Positions 1-10,878 of a stretch of DNA of 64,000 nucleotides are shown here, in pieces. The notes under the pieces are model-generated. The model made no database searches, had not been told where the DNA came from, and saw only the letters and a list, made by a program, of their open reading frames with translations. Source of the DNA: Tetragonia tetragonoides. Its lineage: Eukaryota; Streptophyta; Magnoliopsida; Caryophyllales; Aizoaceae. Within the stretch, counting starts at the first letter, position 1. The number at the start of each line of letters is the position of its first letter. Where the stretch lies: positions 13,933,501 through 13,997,500 of the forward strand of contig CM076146.1 in NCBI GenBank assembly GCA_038025085.1, in the 5' to 3' direction. The position numbers and the translations under genes were made by a program.

Positions 1-251
1 GCAATACGAGATAACATTACGAAGCTATGAGTCAACCATGCAATTATGTGATAAAACGATCATATAGAACAAATTCTCAACGATATCATATAATCAAATG
101 AAATAGTCTTGCAATGAGACAAATTGCAAGTAAATAACAATCATAAATATTTGTTGCCTATGCAACTACACCAATATCAAAATTGACCACGCAGGGCCAT
201 CACAATAGCTAAAGTTCAATAAAACTCAAGTAAAACTAATAAGGCAATTAT

Positions 252-1220
252 CTAGTTGTACTTGACACCAGCACACATTTTCTTCGCCTTACGGGACTCG
301 TCATGATCGTCCTTCCTCCTAGGCTTCACCTCCTTGCAGAGCGTGTATGGATAAGCATATCCACCGAATTTGTGGGGCATGAAACGCTTCCTAAAATCAT
401 CTGCATGCTTGCGCTTCTTGGTCCAACAGTACTCGCACATACCTTTCGGCGCAGGCACTAGCACGTGGTTCACCTTCCACTCGAACTCGGATAGGCATAA
501 CTCAGCTGCGACGCCTCTAAAGAAAAGAGACCATCTCGTACCTTCTCCGTACTTCTTCTCGTGCAAGTGACCGCTCTTGGAGACTACGTCGTCGTACTTC
601 TCCTTGAGTCCCATCCAAGGATGGATGTTAGGCAAACTAGCCAGCAGTAGCTCTACCCATAAGCCTTCATGTAGACTCGTGCGATTCTCGTACTGATAAC
701 GCTCGATCGTAGTGTAAGCACGTCGTAAATAGATACGTATATCCTCCAGCTCAGCATCAGTAGCAAAGAACGGCTCCACAGGAGGAGACCAATTTGCAGC
801 AGGAGTAGGTGCAGCAATAGGTGCAGGAGTAGGCGTGATGTTGTTGTCGCTCTCGGCACTAGTATCTTCCAATTCAGGCATGTCATCATGCTCTTCCGGC
901 GCTGTATGCTCAGAGGGATCTTCCTCTTCATCAACATATGCAGCAGGTGCGGCAACTGGGGCAGGTACATGCGCGGCTGTAGGCGCGGGAATTGGCGCGG
1001 GGCGTACATGCGCGGCTATAGGCACGGGAATTGGCGCGGGGCGTACGACAATCGCGTGCGCGGCGCGGTCTTGCGCGGGTTCACAGCGTACGTTGGCATC
1101 GTTTCCTGTCCATTCGCTATCCGATGAAGCTACGTATTCCGCAGATGGTGCACGATGGGCTAGGGTGCGTGCCCTTTGGTGTGCAGTCGTCATTCGCGCA
1201 GTCTTTCTTGTCCTTACCAT
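252..1220 (-). CDS. Uncharacterised 322-aa protein of element X
   Basis: An open frame of 322 codons begins about 180 bases downstream of the primer-binding site, where gag normally lies. Residues 1-60 are basic and Thr/Arg rich. Residues 60-150 are Pro/Ala-rich low complexity with repeated PAPIPxP and AAHV units and an acidic stretch. Residues 150-322 look globular, with Trp/Tyr-rich segments, one CxxC (EYCWTK region) and a Lys/Arg-rich C terminus. I see no gag capsid signature, CCHC knuckle, protease or RT motif. The N terminus (MVRTRKTAR) resembles the histone H3 tail. It could be a divergent gag or an extra ORF of a non-autonomous element. The frame has no internal stop. Confidence 0.5.
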   Translation of the reverse strand: MVRTRKTARMTTAHQRARTLAHRAPSAEYVASSDSEWTGNDANVRCEPAQDRAAHAIVVRPAPIPVPIAAHVRPAPIPAPTAAHVPAPVAAPAAYVDEEEDPSEHTAPEEHDDMPELEDTSAESDNNITPTPAPIAAPTPAANWSPPVEPFFATDAELEDIRIYLRRAYTTIERYQYENRTSLHEGLWVELLLASLPNIHPWMGLKEKYDDVVSKSGHLHEKKYGEGTRWSLFFRGVAAELCLSEFEWKVNHVLVPAPKGMCEYCWTKKRKHADDFRKRFMPHKFGGYAYPYTLCKEVKPRRKDDHDESRKAKKMCAGVKYN

Positions 1221-1402
1221 CTACAGGTAGACAATCAAACAATGAGAACATTATAAAGCACAAGCAAAGTGATTTCAAGTAATTCCTATCTTCTAAGACT
1301 ACTACGCTCAACGGCTTTAATTATATTTTATTTTTCCCAAAATGAAACTAATCTTTATTAATTCATTAATTAATCTTAAGCAACCTTCTTTTTTAAACCT
1401 AG

Positions 1403-1415
1403 GGCTCTGATACCA
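1403..1415 (-). other. Primer-binding site, initiator tRNA-Met type
   Basis: Read on the minus strand the sequence is TGGTATCAGAGCC, the standard complement of the 3' end of plant initiator tRNA-Met. It lies two bases inside the LTR end at 1418. This fixes the orientation of element X. Confidence 0.9.
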
Positions 1416-3309
1416 TTTGTAACACCCCCGAATTGCAACGATTTCCTGGGAACTATCGACGTCGCTGTCCGCGACTCGACACCGCTGAACCGTCCCAAAC
1501 CCGGAGTATGCTACTGCAACATTTATCATTAAGGAGTAAATGCTAAGCAGAAAGAAAGACTAGGCATCAAAAAGAGCTTACTAAGAAACTAAACAAACTA
1601 AACAGTTAATATCAGAGTTGTCTATATAGTGAGCTAAAAACCATTAAACCAAATTTATTACAACTTGCCTTCAAAGGGCTAAATCCAATAAAAATAATCC
1701 CACGATCTATCTTAACAGAAACAGTTCTATAAATCGACGCCAACTCTACCTTCCAAGCTGTATGGCCTCAATCAACTAAACTTGCACTTTGGTTTCCGTG
1801 ACGGAAACAAAATACAGAAGAAAAGACAAGAAACAAAAGAGAAACAAAAATCAGATAAACTGAATAAACGTCATCCGTACCTAGTAAAAATATTTCGCAA
1901 ACCTTACCTGAGGTTTTAGAAGAATCATTGAAATTCATTTGCATAGGCACATAAGCATATAATCAAGCATACGCACAACGACATTCTTTTACATGCAATT
2001 CTTGTATAGTGATCACACAAAATACAACATAGACAATCCATCTTGATTAGAGAGATGTAAGAGAGCGAATAGAACAGCGATTACCCATACTGTTCATCGA
2101 AGATACAATCACGCCATGGACTTAATGACTCTAGTGTGCACACTACCTCTAGTACAATTACACGAGCCTAGAGGACTTAATAAATGGGGAATGATCCGTC
2201 CCAGACACACTGCGAGGTGTCCGTAAGTAACTTGAGAATCACTCATCCCTTGAACTACACCATTAGGTGCAATCCCGATTGCTCGACTACTCCTAGGGAT
2301 CCATTAGGAGTCTTACTCTCATTTAATTCAATTCACATAATTTGCATTGGTTGACATAAGTGGTACTACGAGACCACGACTTACTAATTCATTTCATGCT
2401 CTTGACAATGAATAGTATATAACGACGATAATGATAATTCAATACGATGAGAACTAAACATGCTTTAATTCAATAACGACGATAATTCAATAATGATGAC
2501 ATGTAATGTCTAGCACAATTTCGGCAGCACTTCGGCAGGGTAATATGATAACCAAAAATTCACAAATCACCAGAGAAATTCAACGATAATATATAGGTGC
2601 TCACTAGCACTCAATAATACCCATACCAATTAGCATATAATTAATAGCATAATAATATTAATAATTCGCTATTCAACAATTGTCCAATAATCATCATATG
2701 GACTAATTAATTCCCAAACCATGCTAACATCAACATGCTAATTATAACTCATATTTACAGCAGTGAATCATGCTTAATAACTTCATAATATCGACGATAT
2801 AATTTAATCATGCTTTGCATATTAAATTCACAACAAATTCCCAATTAGCACATAACACATCAAAATAGTTTTGATGGGGCTTTGGAAGAAGGTAGGCATG
2901 AGAGCTTACCACTAATACACTACCAACAGTAAGTATGCTCCAATCGACAATAATCACGCTTGCTCGTTAGGTCCTAATTAAAAACAATTACCGAAACTGT
3001 ATAATTAAATACGAAAATACAGACAGTAAAGAAATCTCAATCTGATATTTTTACTAAATTCCTTGATTTATTTCAACCAATCTAGGCTTTTGACAATCCG
3101 AATTCCGATTCCGAATGAGTGCAGAAAAATAAAAATATTAAATCGAAAATACTGAAAATCGAATTAATAATTACGAAAAATATAAAAACGAAAAACTAAC
3201 TTCAAAACTAGGTCTAGGTCACGGGTACCCATGCCCGGGGCCCATGACCCGACCCAACACCACCACCATCACCCACTGGCCACCATGGCCGGTGGTGGTG
3301 GTCGCCGGA

Positions 3310-3665
3310 GCTTCGGCGAAGAGGAGAGAGAAAGAGAGCGAAAGAGAGAGACGAACGAGAGAGAGAGCGGGAGAACGAGAGAGAGGGAGTAGGGGCGACG
3401 GGGCCACGCCGGCCACTCACTGGTCGCCACCCAGGCGTCGGCCTGGTGGTCCGGTGGTCCCGCGAACGCAAAACCAAAGGGGGAGGGGAGACGCGAAAGA
3501 GAGAGAAAAAGAAAGAGAAAGAGAGAGAGAAAAGGAGAGGTTACCGGCGGCAAGGGAGGGGCGACGCTGGCGGTGGTTTCCGGTGAGCAAACCGAGAGGA
3601 GAGTGAGGTTCGGTGAGGGAGAGAGGAGAGGGAGAGGACGGTGAGAGAGAGGAGAGAGAGTGTGA
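3310..3665. repeat. GA-rich low-complexity tract in LTR X
   Basis: Long runs of GAGA/AAGAG purines occur on the plus strand, so the minus-strand leader RNA would be CT-rich. The tract is broken by a GC-rich segment near 3390-3480. Several open frames across it in both directions are composition artefacts. Confidence 0.8.
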
Positions 3666-3719
3666 ATGCTTGAGGGTTTTGGCTCAGTTTGCAAAACTGA
3701 CTAATTGTCTCACCTTTTC

Positions 3720-3727
3720 CTTATATA
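3720..3727 (-). promoter_or_regulatory. TATA box of element X LTR
   Basis: TATATAAG on the minus strand, about 360 bases into the LTR, followed downstream by a CT-rich leader. There are no GC palindromes of the kind seen in families A and B. Confidence 0.55.
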
Positions 3728-4085
3728 GACCCTTAGTCAACCCAAGTCAAGGACTACTAGGTTTAGGAAATAAATTTCATAATTTTCTGATTTAAAAAGC
3801 TAATCAGAACTAATTAAAACTATTTAAACTATATGAATAATTCTTATTCATATATAAAACATTTTAATTAAACTCCTCAAAAATAATAAATACAATTTAT
3901 GAAAGTCCCATAATAATAATTAATATTATTATGGCTTTAATTGAATAAATCGAATCCTTAAATGAATATACGAATTAATCTCCGAAACTATTTGTTAATC
4001 ATTTATAATAGGATTTAATTTCCGAACTATTTATAAATCATTTATAAATCGATATAATAATTATAGAAAATATTGGGGTATCACA

Positions 4086-4535
4086 GAATGGCCATGGTGA
4101 GGCTAATGTATGTAGAGGAGTAGGAGGTCTATGTTGTAAATTGGCGTGGAATTGGCAGCGTGTGCACTTTCTCACGTATTCGATGCAGTCCTTTTCCATT
4201 GTAGTCCAATAGTATCCTTGCCTTAGGATATTCTTGACTAAAGTCAGTCCATTCATATGGGGACCACATACACCACTATGTATGTCGCTCATGACTTTGC
4301 TTGCTTCACGTTCCTTTAGACATAGAAGACTTAGCCCTTATGGTGTCTTTTTATAAAGTTTGCCTTGCACATGTATGTATTGTGCAGCTAGTATTCTTAA
4401 GGCCCTTTGTGCCCTAGGTGTTGACTGTGGAGGGTAATCACCTTTGGCTAACAGGTTGAGAATGTCAGTAAACCATTTCTCTTCTTCCTCCTCGTTGACG
4501 CATACTTCGAGTGCATTACAAAAGGCGGGCTCAGT
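4086..4535 (-). pseudogene. Integrase N-terminal fragment of A1
   Basis: The frame from about 4292 encodes the integrase zinc-binding region with HSGVCGPH (His pair) and CTRCQ (Cys pair). It reaches SPWPF, where the LTR of element X begins, so the catalytic DDE core has been displaced out of the window. The linker between RNase H and integrase (4300-4535) has two in-frame TAA codons, at about 4339 and 4542, where A2 has CAA Gln codons. Both are single C-to-T changes. Confidence 0.85.
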
Positions 4536-4541
4536 GCGCCT

Positions 4542-5261
4542 TTAAATGTGAATGGGCATAGTGATTACATCATCTGGAATATTTATCATGGATGCCATCT
4601 TTGCTAAGGCATCCTCGAACTGGTTGTCCTTTCTAGGAAGGCATGTAAAACGGACGTGAGTGAAATATTTGGCTATCTCTTCAAGATATTCCTGGTAAGG
4701 TGCTAGGGATTCGCTTTTCACTCTTGACTTTTTGGAAACTTGATTTATGATGAGAGTTGAGTCTCCATATACCTTCAGGTCCTTAATTTGCAGTTCTAGT
4801 GCTGCTTCTAACCCAATGATGCATGGTTCACACTCGGCACCGTTGTTAGTTACCTCATGGTCTAATTTGACGGCTATGTGAGTATGTGTGCCTTCTGGGC
4901 TGACTAATAATACTCCTACGCCATAACATTTTTGGTTTGATGCTCCATCAAAGTATAATTGCCAGGTGTTTTCTTCGAAATTCATTATTCCTTCATCGGG
5001 AAAGTCATGTGTGGCATCTACGCTATTAACTGGGTTTTCAGCGAGATGTTCAGAAATGGCATGTCCTTTGATCGCCTTTTGGTGTTCAAAAGTTAGATCG
5101 AATTCTGAAAGTATGATGGTCCACCTTGCTATTCTTCCACTACGGATGGTTTTCTCGAACAAGTACTTTAGTGGATTCATCCTTGACTTTATATGGATAG
5201 AATGTTGTAGCATGTACTGTCGAAGCTTCTTTGTTGCAGTGACTAATGCGAGACACGTCAT
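4542..5261 (-). pseudogene. Archaeal-type RNase H domain of A1
   Basis: The frame contains the end of the first RNase H/connection region followed by a second RNase H with YFDGAS, NNGAE, YGDST and a DALAKMAS end, the layout typical of the extra aRNH of Tat-lineage elements. Compared with A2, GAEYEA has become GAECEP and the final ADALA has become EDALA. It is out of frame with the upstream RT segment because of a small indel near 5265. Confidence 0.85.
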
Positions 5262-6010
5262 TCTCTAGTGTGGAGTAGCGTGTTTCGTATTCTAGGAATT
5301 TCTTGCTAAGGTAGTATATTGCCTTTTCATCATTCTCCACCTTTTGGGCCAACATAGCACCCATGGCGATTTCTGTGACTGTTAGGTATAGCATGAGTGA
5401 TTTTCTCGGAATTGGTGGAACCAATACGGGTGGATTAGCTAAATACTCCTTAATCTTGTCGAAAGTTTGTTGGCATTGATCATCCCATGTAGATTTGGTG
5501 TCCTTTTTGAACTTTTTAAAGATGGGCTCATATGTCATAGTTAATTTGGATATGAATCGACTTATATATTGGAGCCGTCCTACAAATCCTCTTATCTCCT
5601 TCTCATTTTTAGGAGAGGGCATATCTATTATAGCTTTGATCTTGGTAGGATCAATTTCAATGCCTCTTGTGCTTATGACAAATCCTAAGAGCTTGCTAGA
5701 AGTTACTCCAAATGCACACTTTTGTGGAATTAACCTCATGTTGTAGTTCCGAAGTCTGTCAAAGAATTTCTTTAGAGAAGGTATATTCCCTTCCCTTTCT
5801 TTGGATTTGATGATCATACCGTGTACATACACTTCGGCTTCCTTGTGCATCATGTCATGTAGAAGGGAAGTTGCGGTTCTTTGGTATATTACTCCCAAAT
5901 TTTTCAACCCGAAAGGCATGACAGTATAGCAATATGTTCCCCATTGTGTTATGAAGGTAGTTTTCTCCATATCTTCTTCGGTCATTTGTATTTGATTATA
6001 CCCTACATAG
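5140..6010 (-). pseudogene. Reverse transcriptase C-terminal half and first RNase H of A1
   Basis: The frame continues from the B1 insertion point through fingers/palm (TQWGTY, VMPFGLKN) and thumb into the first RNase H (IYYLSKKF). The catalytic motif that normally reads YVDD is YVHG here, so both catalytic aspartates are lost. The N-terminal half lies at 13907-14276 on the other side of B1. Confidence 0.9.
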
Positions 6011-6720
6011 TGTAAGGACCCGGGATTTCTACGGCCACGGAGTGTGTCCTTATAGAAAATTTTTAAGCTGGGGGTTTAGATAAGTTCAAGAACCTTCGAG
6101 TTAGAAAATATTTTGTAGAGAGTTGAATTGAATATTTTAGAAATACTCCCGCTCATATAGAACATATGAGTACCCAAGAATAAAGGGTTTGGTGGCGAAG
6201 GTACGAGGTGGGTCTTGTTTCAAATGGCTTTGGTTTCAGGCCCAAATGTTTTGTGGATCTCGAGATATACCCGAAAGAGTATGGAGAGGTCATTTTTAGA
6301 GTACGCATCAATGTTGGGCTCGTAACTCCTTGGTTGGGAATGTGGTGCGGACTCATGATATAGAATTGGAAAGCTATTTGAATAAGGATTCTAACAATAT
6401 AAGGCTCATAAGTTAATTCAACAAAATGAACTCCCAAATTGGGATGGAAACACGGTCCACAGTATTCGGCTACATCTGTTTGACCCTTAACTTTGTTTGG
6501 CCATAACTCTTAGGTGCGGAGTCGTATTTTGACACGGAAGGAAGCAATGGAAAGCTCTTCAAATGGGCTTTTAAATGATGTGGAAATGAAGGATTCATCG
6601 AGAAAAACCTGAAACCTTATTTTACCTATCAAAGCAAAAATAGCATTCAAGTTTATAAATTACTCCTTTTATCATCGGGCTTTTGCGGAGAAATCTGAAG
6701 GCGCTTTTTTGGCGTCTACA
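6011..6720 (-). repeat. 3' LTR of B1, internally deleted
   Basis: On the plus strand it starts TGTAAGGACCC and ends GGCGTCTACA. Compared with the 1620-bp partner it lacks roughly 800 bp in one block between the CGAGGTGGG segment and the TTTCAAATGG segment, so the promoter region is gone. A smaller deletion near 6134 also removes about 90 bases. Confidence 0.9.
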
Positions 6721-6734
6721 GAAGCCCCACTTTG
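6721..6734 (-). other. Polypurine tract of B1
   Basis: On the minus strand it reads CAAAGTGGGGCTTC, directly abutting the 3' LTR. The same motif precedes the 3' LTRs of B2 and (as CAAAGTAGGGGCTTC) A2. Confidence 0.8.
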
Positions 6735-7021
6735 ATCGTGCTTGAGTAAAAGCGAAGATCAAAGTATTCCGAAGGCGACATGCAGAATGCTGATGTGCAC
6801 AAGGTGTGTGAGAGTGTACAGTATGTATGCGTATGAAGACAAACCTGAGTTGGGACATGCTCGTAGCTTGCTCAGATTTCATCTCCATGAACACAAGCGA
6901 AAATAAAGGTCATGGTAGCAGGATAGAACACCGCTCGTAGATGGTCTAAACGTCTGTTGGGGACCTGTATTCAGAGTGAATGAAAAAGTTAGTAATACTT
7001 TGAGAATGATCAACGTAGAGT

Positions 7022-7283
7022 GCTTCGACAAACAGTGACTAAACACCACTTGGCGGGTGTCGAGATTCCGTCCCTGTACGAGAAACGAAGAAGTCAACGA
7101 GACAGCGCGATTAAAAATAACGGCTGTAAATGGGAAGTAACGTGACAGTGAATAGTATAAATGCTTTATCGAGCAAACAGTGACTAAACACCACTCGGCG
7201 GATGCCGAGATTCCGTCTCTGCACAAGAAACGAAAAGGTCGACGAGACAGCGCGATCAAAATGACGGCTGTAAAATGGTTAAA
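7022..7283 (-). repeat. Two-unit tandem duplication, about 145 bp each, B1 3' region
   Basis: The segment around AACAGTGACTAAACACCAC recurs at 7031 and 7176, each followed by a near-copy of the GACAGCGCGAT and ACGGCTGTAA segments. The same two-unit arrangement with a period of about 151 bp exists in B2 at 28165-28445, so it is a family feature. Confidence 0.8.
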
Positions 7284-7665
7284 ACATATGAACAGTTTAA
7301 ATGCAATAGCTTAAGCAATCATTGACTGAAACATATAAAAAATAAATGGACAGTATAACTGCAACAGTTTAAGCAATCATTGACTGACACATAATAAGTA
7401 ACCTCGCAGAAGGACAGTTTAACCGCAATAGCTTAAGCGATCATTGACTGACCCCAAATTTGTGACCTCGTAGAAGGACAGTTTAACCGCAATAGCTTAA
7501 GCGACCATTGACTGACCCCAAAATTTGTGACCTCGCAGAACGATAGTTTAACCGCAATAGCTTAAGAGGCTATTTACTGACCCAAAAATTTGTGATCTCG
7601 CAGGAGGACAGTTTAACCGCAATAGCTTAAGCGACCATTGACTGACCCCAAAATTTGTGACATTG
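7284..7665 (-). repeat. Tandem repeat array, about 64-bp units, B1 3' untranslated region
   Basis: About six units share GGACAGTTTAACCGCAATAG, then CTTAAGCGACCATTGACTGA and TTTGTGACCTCGCAGAA. The middle units are nearly identical and the edge units are degenerate. It lies between the gag remnant and the polypurine tract, the slot known to be hypervariable and satellite-prone in plant Tat elements. Confidence 0.85.
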
Positions 7666-8921
7666 GGATATTTGGTAAGGCCGATAGACTCTCCAGGCTT
7701 AAAATATTTTTGGGCACTCTGGGCGGTAAGAGTCGTCGCTACATGTATCCGAGTTTCAGTATTTTGGACCTGCAAAATATAATTGGGTTAGTTTTACTTG
7801 AAAGTAGTTGGTACCGTAAAATGGGCCAACTGTCGAATTTGAATTTGTGGCCCAAAGGGACTCGCTCCCGCGTGCTTGGTACTGATCTTTGCCGCAAACG
7901 AAATGAAATAACGGTTTCTGGGCTGGAATAAAGTCGTGGGACAGCACAAGGGGCCTGCGCGTGTAGACTGTTGTTGGGAGGTTATTTCCATTCTTGGTTG
8001 TAGTCGGAAGGTCGCTTCTGGGCTTGATCATGAGTTCCGGGCTTGCTGGTTTCGATGGAGCGCGGGTAGACTCAAACCTGCAGTGGAAATATGCACATAG
8101 GGAAAAGATGCAATAGACATGCCCGACTGACCATGACAAAATGCACAAGACATGACATAGTAATATGTACGGGGCAAAGAGAATTTGACATGTAAACACG
8201 CAGGAACTCAAGACACTGAGAAATTATGTACACATGCATGCCTTTAACGGCGACTCTAGTACTTATGCGAATATGATGTATGCAGACTCTATTGACTCAC
8301 AGCTCCATGCAGCCTAGCCTAACATGCACGACTCTCCTATAGGGTCTGAAGAGGGTCTTCGTAAGGGAAAAGTTTTTGTGATCAAGAATTTTATTCCTGT
8401 GGTGATCTTGGTAGAGTATGAGACAAATGGACAAGACTGGGTGCAGTCAAGGGAGAATCAGCCCCCAGTTTGATGTGTGGTTCTTGATGATTATGACCTA
8501 CTCGAGGAGTTAGGATGTTGATGCAGCGGTACAAAATATCCTAACTTAAGGTATGGGGACGAAATGGACAACTTGGGACGTAGCGGACAAAGAACCGACT
8601 CATTCTAAAAAAAGCCCCCAATTGAGAAGTCTATGTGCAAGCCTACTTTAAAGGTGATGAGTATGACTCTAGATGACTGACCAAAGTGTTCTTAAATGAG
8701 AAACAATGTTCTAAATCCTCAAAAATTTAAGTTGCCTCAAGATGTTGAATTTATTTTATATTTTTTTTTTGGTTGCCTTAACTTTTTCCTAGGCCGCCCT
8801 TTCGGGTTTTCTACCTACCGGGCTCATTTTTTTTTTAGCCTTAGATGAGAATGGTGGAATGGGAGAACTCCTTATGATCATGTGGCAAAGTGATTGTCGT
8901 GTCCGGACCTCTTTGAGGTTT

Positions 8922-8960
8922 CCTACGTATCCAGTGTGTGGAATCAGGCCAACGTAGTTC
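8922..8960 (-). other. Conserved non-coding block of families A and B (B1 copy)
   Basis: On the minus strand it begins GAACTACGTTGGCCTGATTC and ends ATACGTAGGA. The same block is at 30028-30064 and 45471-45507, where it lies between pol and the antisense DUF7745 gene. Sequence between here and 9900 is non-coding with poly-T/A tracts (9220-9290, 9570-9620). Confidence 0.75.
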
Positions 8961-9899
8961 AGAACTACACAATTGAATGGTCGTACCTCTTGGAGGGCTT
9001 GAGGGTTGTAATTTCAAGCTGGGTTAAGGTGTCTAAGAAAGGAAAGGCTCAAAGAAACCCAATGTGAATCCCCTCCCCAAAGTATGCTAGATGGTATAGA
9101 AGTTTTTGATCTAGGCGAGGTGGCTTAGGGACCAATGTTTAGGTAAGGCCACAGTTTGGTTGTGCTTGAAGTGTTTGCACTCTTTTGGATCTTTGATCCC
9201 TCTCGAAATTTTTCTCTTTTGTTTTTTTTTTTTTGGCTCTTGAACTTTCGAGTTCTCTCTTCTTTTTTTTTTGGTATTTCTCTCGAGTGGCTCTTTTTGT
9301 AGGTCGGTCCACCTTGCCTAGAAGGTTGCTTCTATTCCCATGTCGCACACACCCATTCCCCGGGTAAGGATGATGTGGTTAAGAAATGAAAGGCTATGTG
9401 TTTGGCTCAAAGGGTTGCAAGTGGTAATGATGTATAGGGTAGTAAAGGGTATTGATGTGAGGTGCCAAATGAATGCCTCCTGTCCTCGGCACGGACGGTT
9501 CAACTGTATGTCCTCTATGGAGATGATCATTAGGGTGTTCATATTTGATGTTTTCCACAATGAAGGCTTATTATTTTTATTTTATTATTTTTATTTTATT
9601 ATTTTTATTTTATTATTTTTTTGTTATTCCGTCATAGGCAACTTAAGTTCGTCATAGGATTGACCAAAAGAACAATAATGGGAATCAAAATGCAATCTTT
9701 ATTTAATCGAAGAAAATCGTTACACGAGAAGTAAGCTAGACTCTATGGACGAATTGAAAAGACAAACTAGATATCATAAGACTTGACTAGAGTCGACTAG
9801 ACTTGCACACTAGGAGACTTCGATTCCCTTCAACTTCTTGAGCACGGGCTATTGGTAGGGATATGAAGGACAGCCTCCTATAGATACTCGCGTTGTTCA

Positions 9900-10878
9900 C
9901 GACTTAAGTGGAATTCTTAAGAAGGTTATCTTCAATTAGGATGCCCACAGCATAGAGCCGGTTGTAGGAGTCAATTGCTTGATACCTGAGGTGTTCCTTG
10001 TAAGCAGGTTGCAGGTTCTTGTTGAGTTGGCGGATTTAATCAGTTTGCGAAGGTCGCTCAACCAGTTCAGCTATCTTTAGCTTCCAACGCCTAAGGAAGG
10101 CAGTGAATCCCTCATCTTCTTCTTGCTTGGTAATCTCTTACTCTCGAAGGGTCATAGGTAGAGCAACATTTTCCTTGTAGCGTGCAAGGAAGACTATAGT
10201 GAAATATGACCAAGTGCGGTAGTTCTCCAAGTTCAAGATGTAGAACCAACGACAAGTTGGGGCATCAAGAGTCTGTGGGAACAAGTGAATGTAGATATTT
10301 TTGTCAAGTCCTCTTAAACCCATGGCAGTAGTGAAGGCTTTGAGGTGGTCTTGTGGATTATCAATTCCAGTGAATGTCAGAACCTCGGGCATGGAGAACT
10401 TGGCTGGAAGCTTGCCCTTGACTTTGGGATTGACTTTACCAACATTAGCATGGTAGTTGGCAAACAGGCCGCTGTTTTCGAGCACAGAATTAATCTTAGC
10501 CAGCTTGGCATTTGGTCCTTATTTCTCAGAGTCGGAGCTAGAGAGGATTCTTGCTTCATCCTCTTTTTTCCTTTCCAAATCTTCAACCTTGAGTCGCACC
10601 CTTTCCAACTCACTCATGAGCTCATCAACCCTCTCGTCAGTGGTTTTGACCATGCTGAAGTTTGGGGGTGTGATTGGAGAGGTAAGGGATGTATGGAGTG
10701 GTCGCGAGCTTTGTGGTGGTAAGTTTTGTGGTGGTGATGGACAATGGGGTGATGGCCTTTTGGAATATGGTGGTGTCTCGGATGTAGCTTGTATACGAAC
10801 CAATCTGCCAGACGATCGAGCCCAACCTTTATCACCGTAATTCTTCCTCGGGCCCCCAATCCTGAACATAAGTCTCAA
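9900..10878 (-). pseudogene. gag of B1
   Basis: The frame begins with a Pro/Ser/Thr-rich N terminus, then a coiled-coil-like KTTDERVDELMSELERVR segment and the Tat-type capsid core (KLPAKFSMPE, DHLKAFTTAMGLRG, IHLFPQTLDAP, FLARYKENV). A TAA after SDSEK at about 10520 splits it, and a second TAA follows TLRE at about 10136. The second stop is shared with B2. Homology ends near 9900, before the zinc-knuckle-like motif retained in B2, so the C terminus is deleted. Confidence 0.88.

Larger units (their letters stand above)
1..4085 (-). mobile_element. LTR retrotransposon X, 5' portion, continues past the left edge
   Basis: A minus-strand LTR element is seen from its 5' LTR (1418-4085) through its primer-binding site into internal sequence that leaves the window at base 1. 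Its outer LTR end abuts integrase coding sequence of element A1 at 4086, so X is nested in A1. The matching uninterrupted integrase is at about 46480 in element A2. The second LTR and any pol genes are outside the window. The initiator-Met primer site fits many plant Gypsy and Copia lineages, so I do not assign a lineage. The only long internal ORF is not a recognisable gag. Confidence 0.85.
1418..4085 (-). repeat. 5' LTR of element X (2668 bp)
   Basis: In element orientation the LTR starts TGTGATACCCC (4085 side) and ends GGGGTGTTACA (1418 side), giving imperfect terminal inverted repeats with TG...CA ends. The primer site follows immediately. A TATA box and a pyrimidine-rich leader lie in its first quarter, and the rest is AT-rich. 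The partner LTR is not in the window, so the target duplication (expected to be GAATG, 4086-4090) cannot be confirmed. Confidence 0.85.

Noticed and set aside
1403..1415. tRNA-Met gene
   Set aside because: Only the 3'-end complement is present, as a primer-binding site; no cloverleaf sequence follows. No tRNA or rRNA gene was recognised anywhere in the window.
3214..3694. Several overlapping 65-141-codon frames, Arg/Glu- or Ser/Leu-rich
   Set aside because: All arise from the GA-rich tract inside the element X LTR; no domain or start context supports them.
7756..8211. 151-aa Cys/Leu-rich frame with a hydrophobic start
   Set aside because: The homologous region of B2 has no matching frame; it is non-coding 3' sequence of B1.
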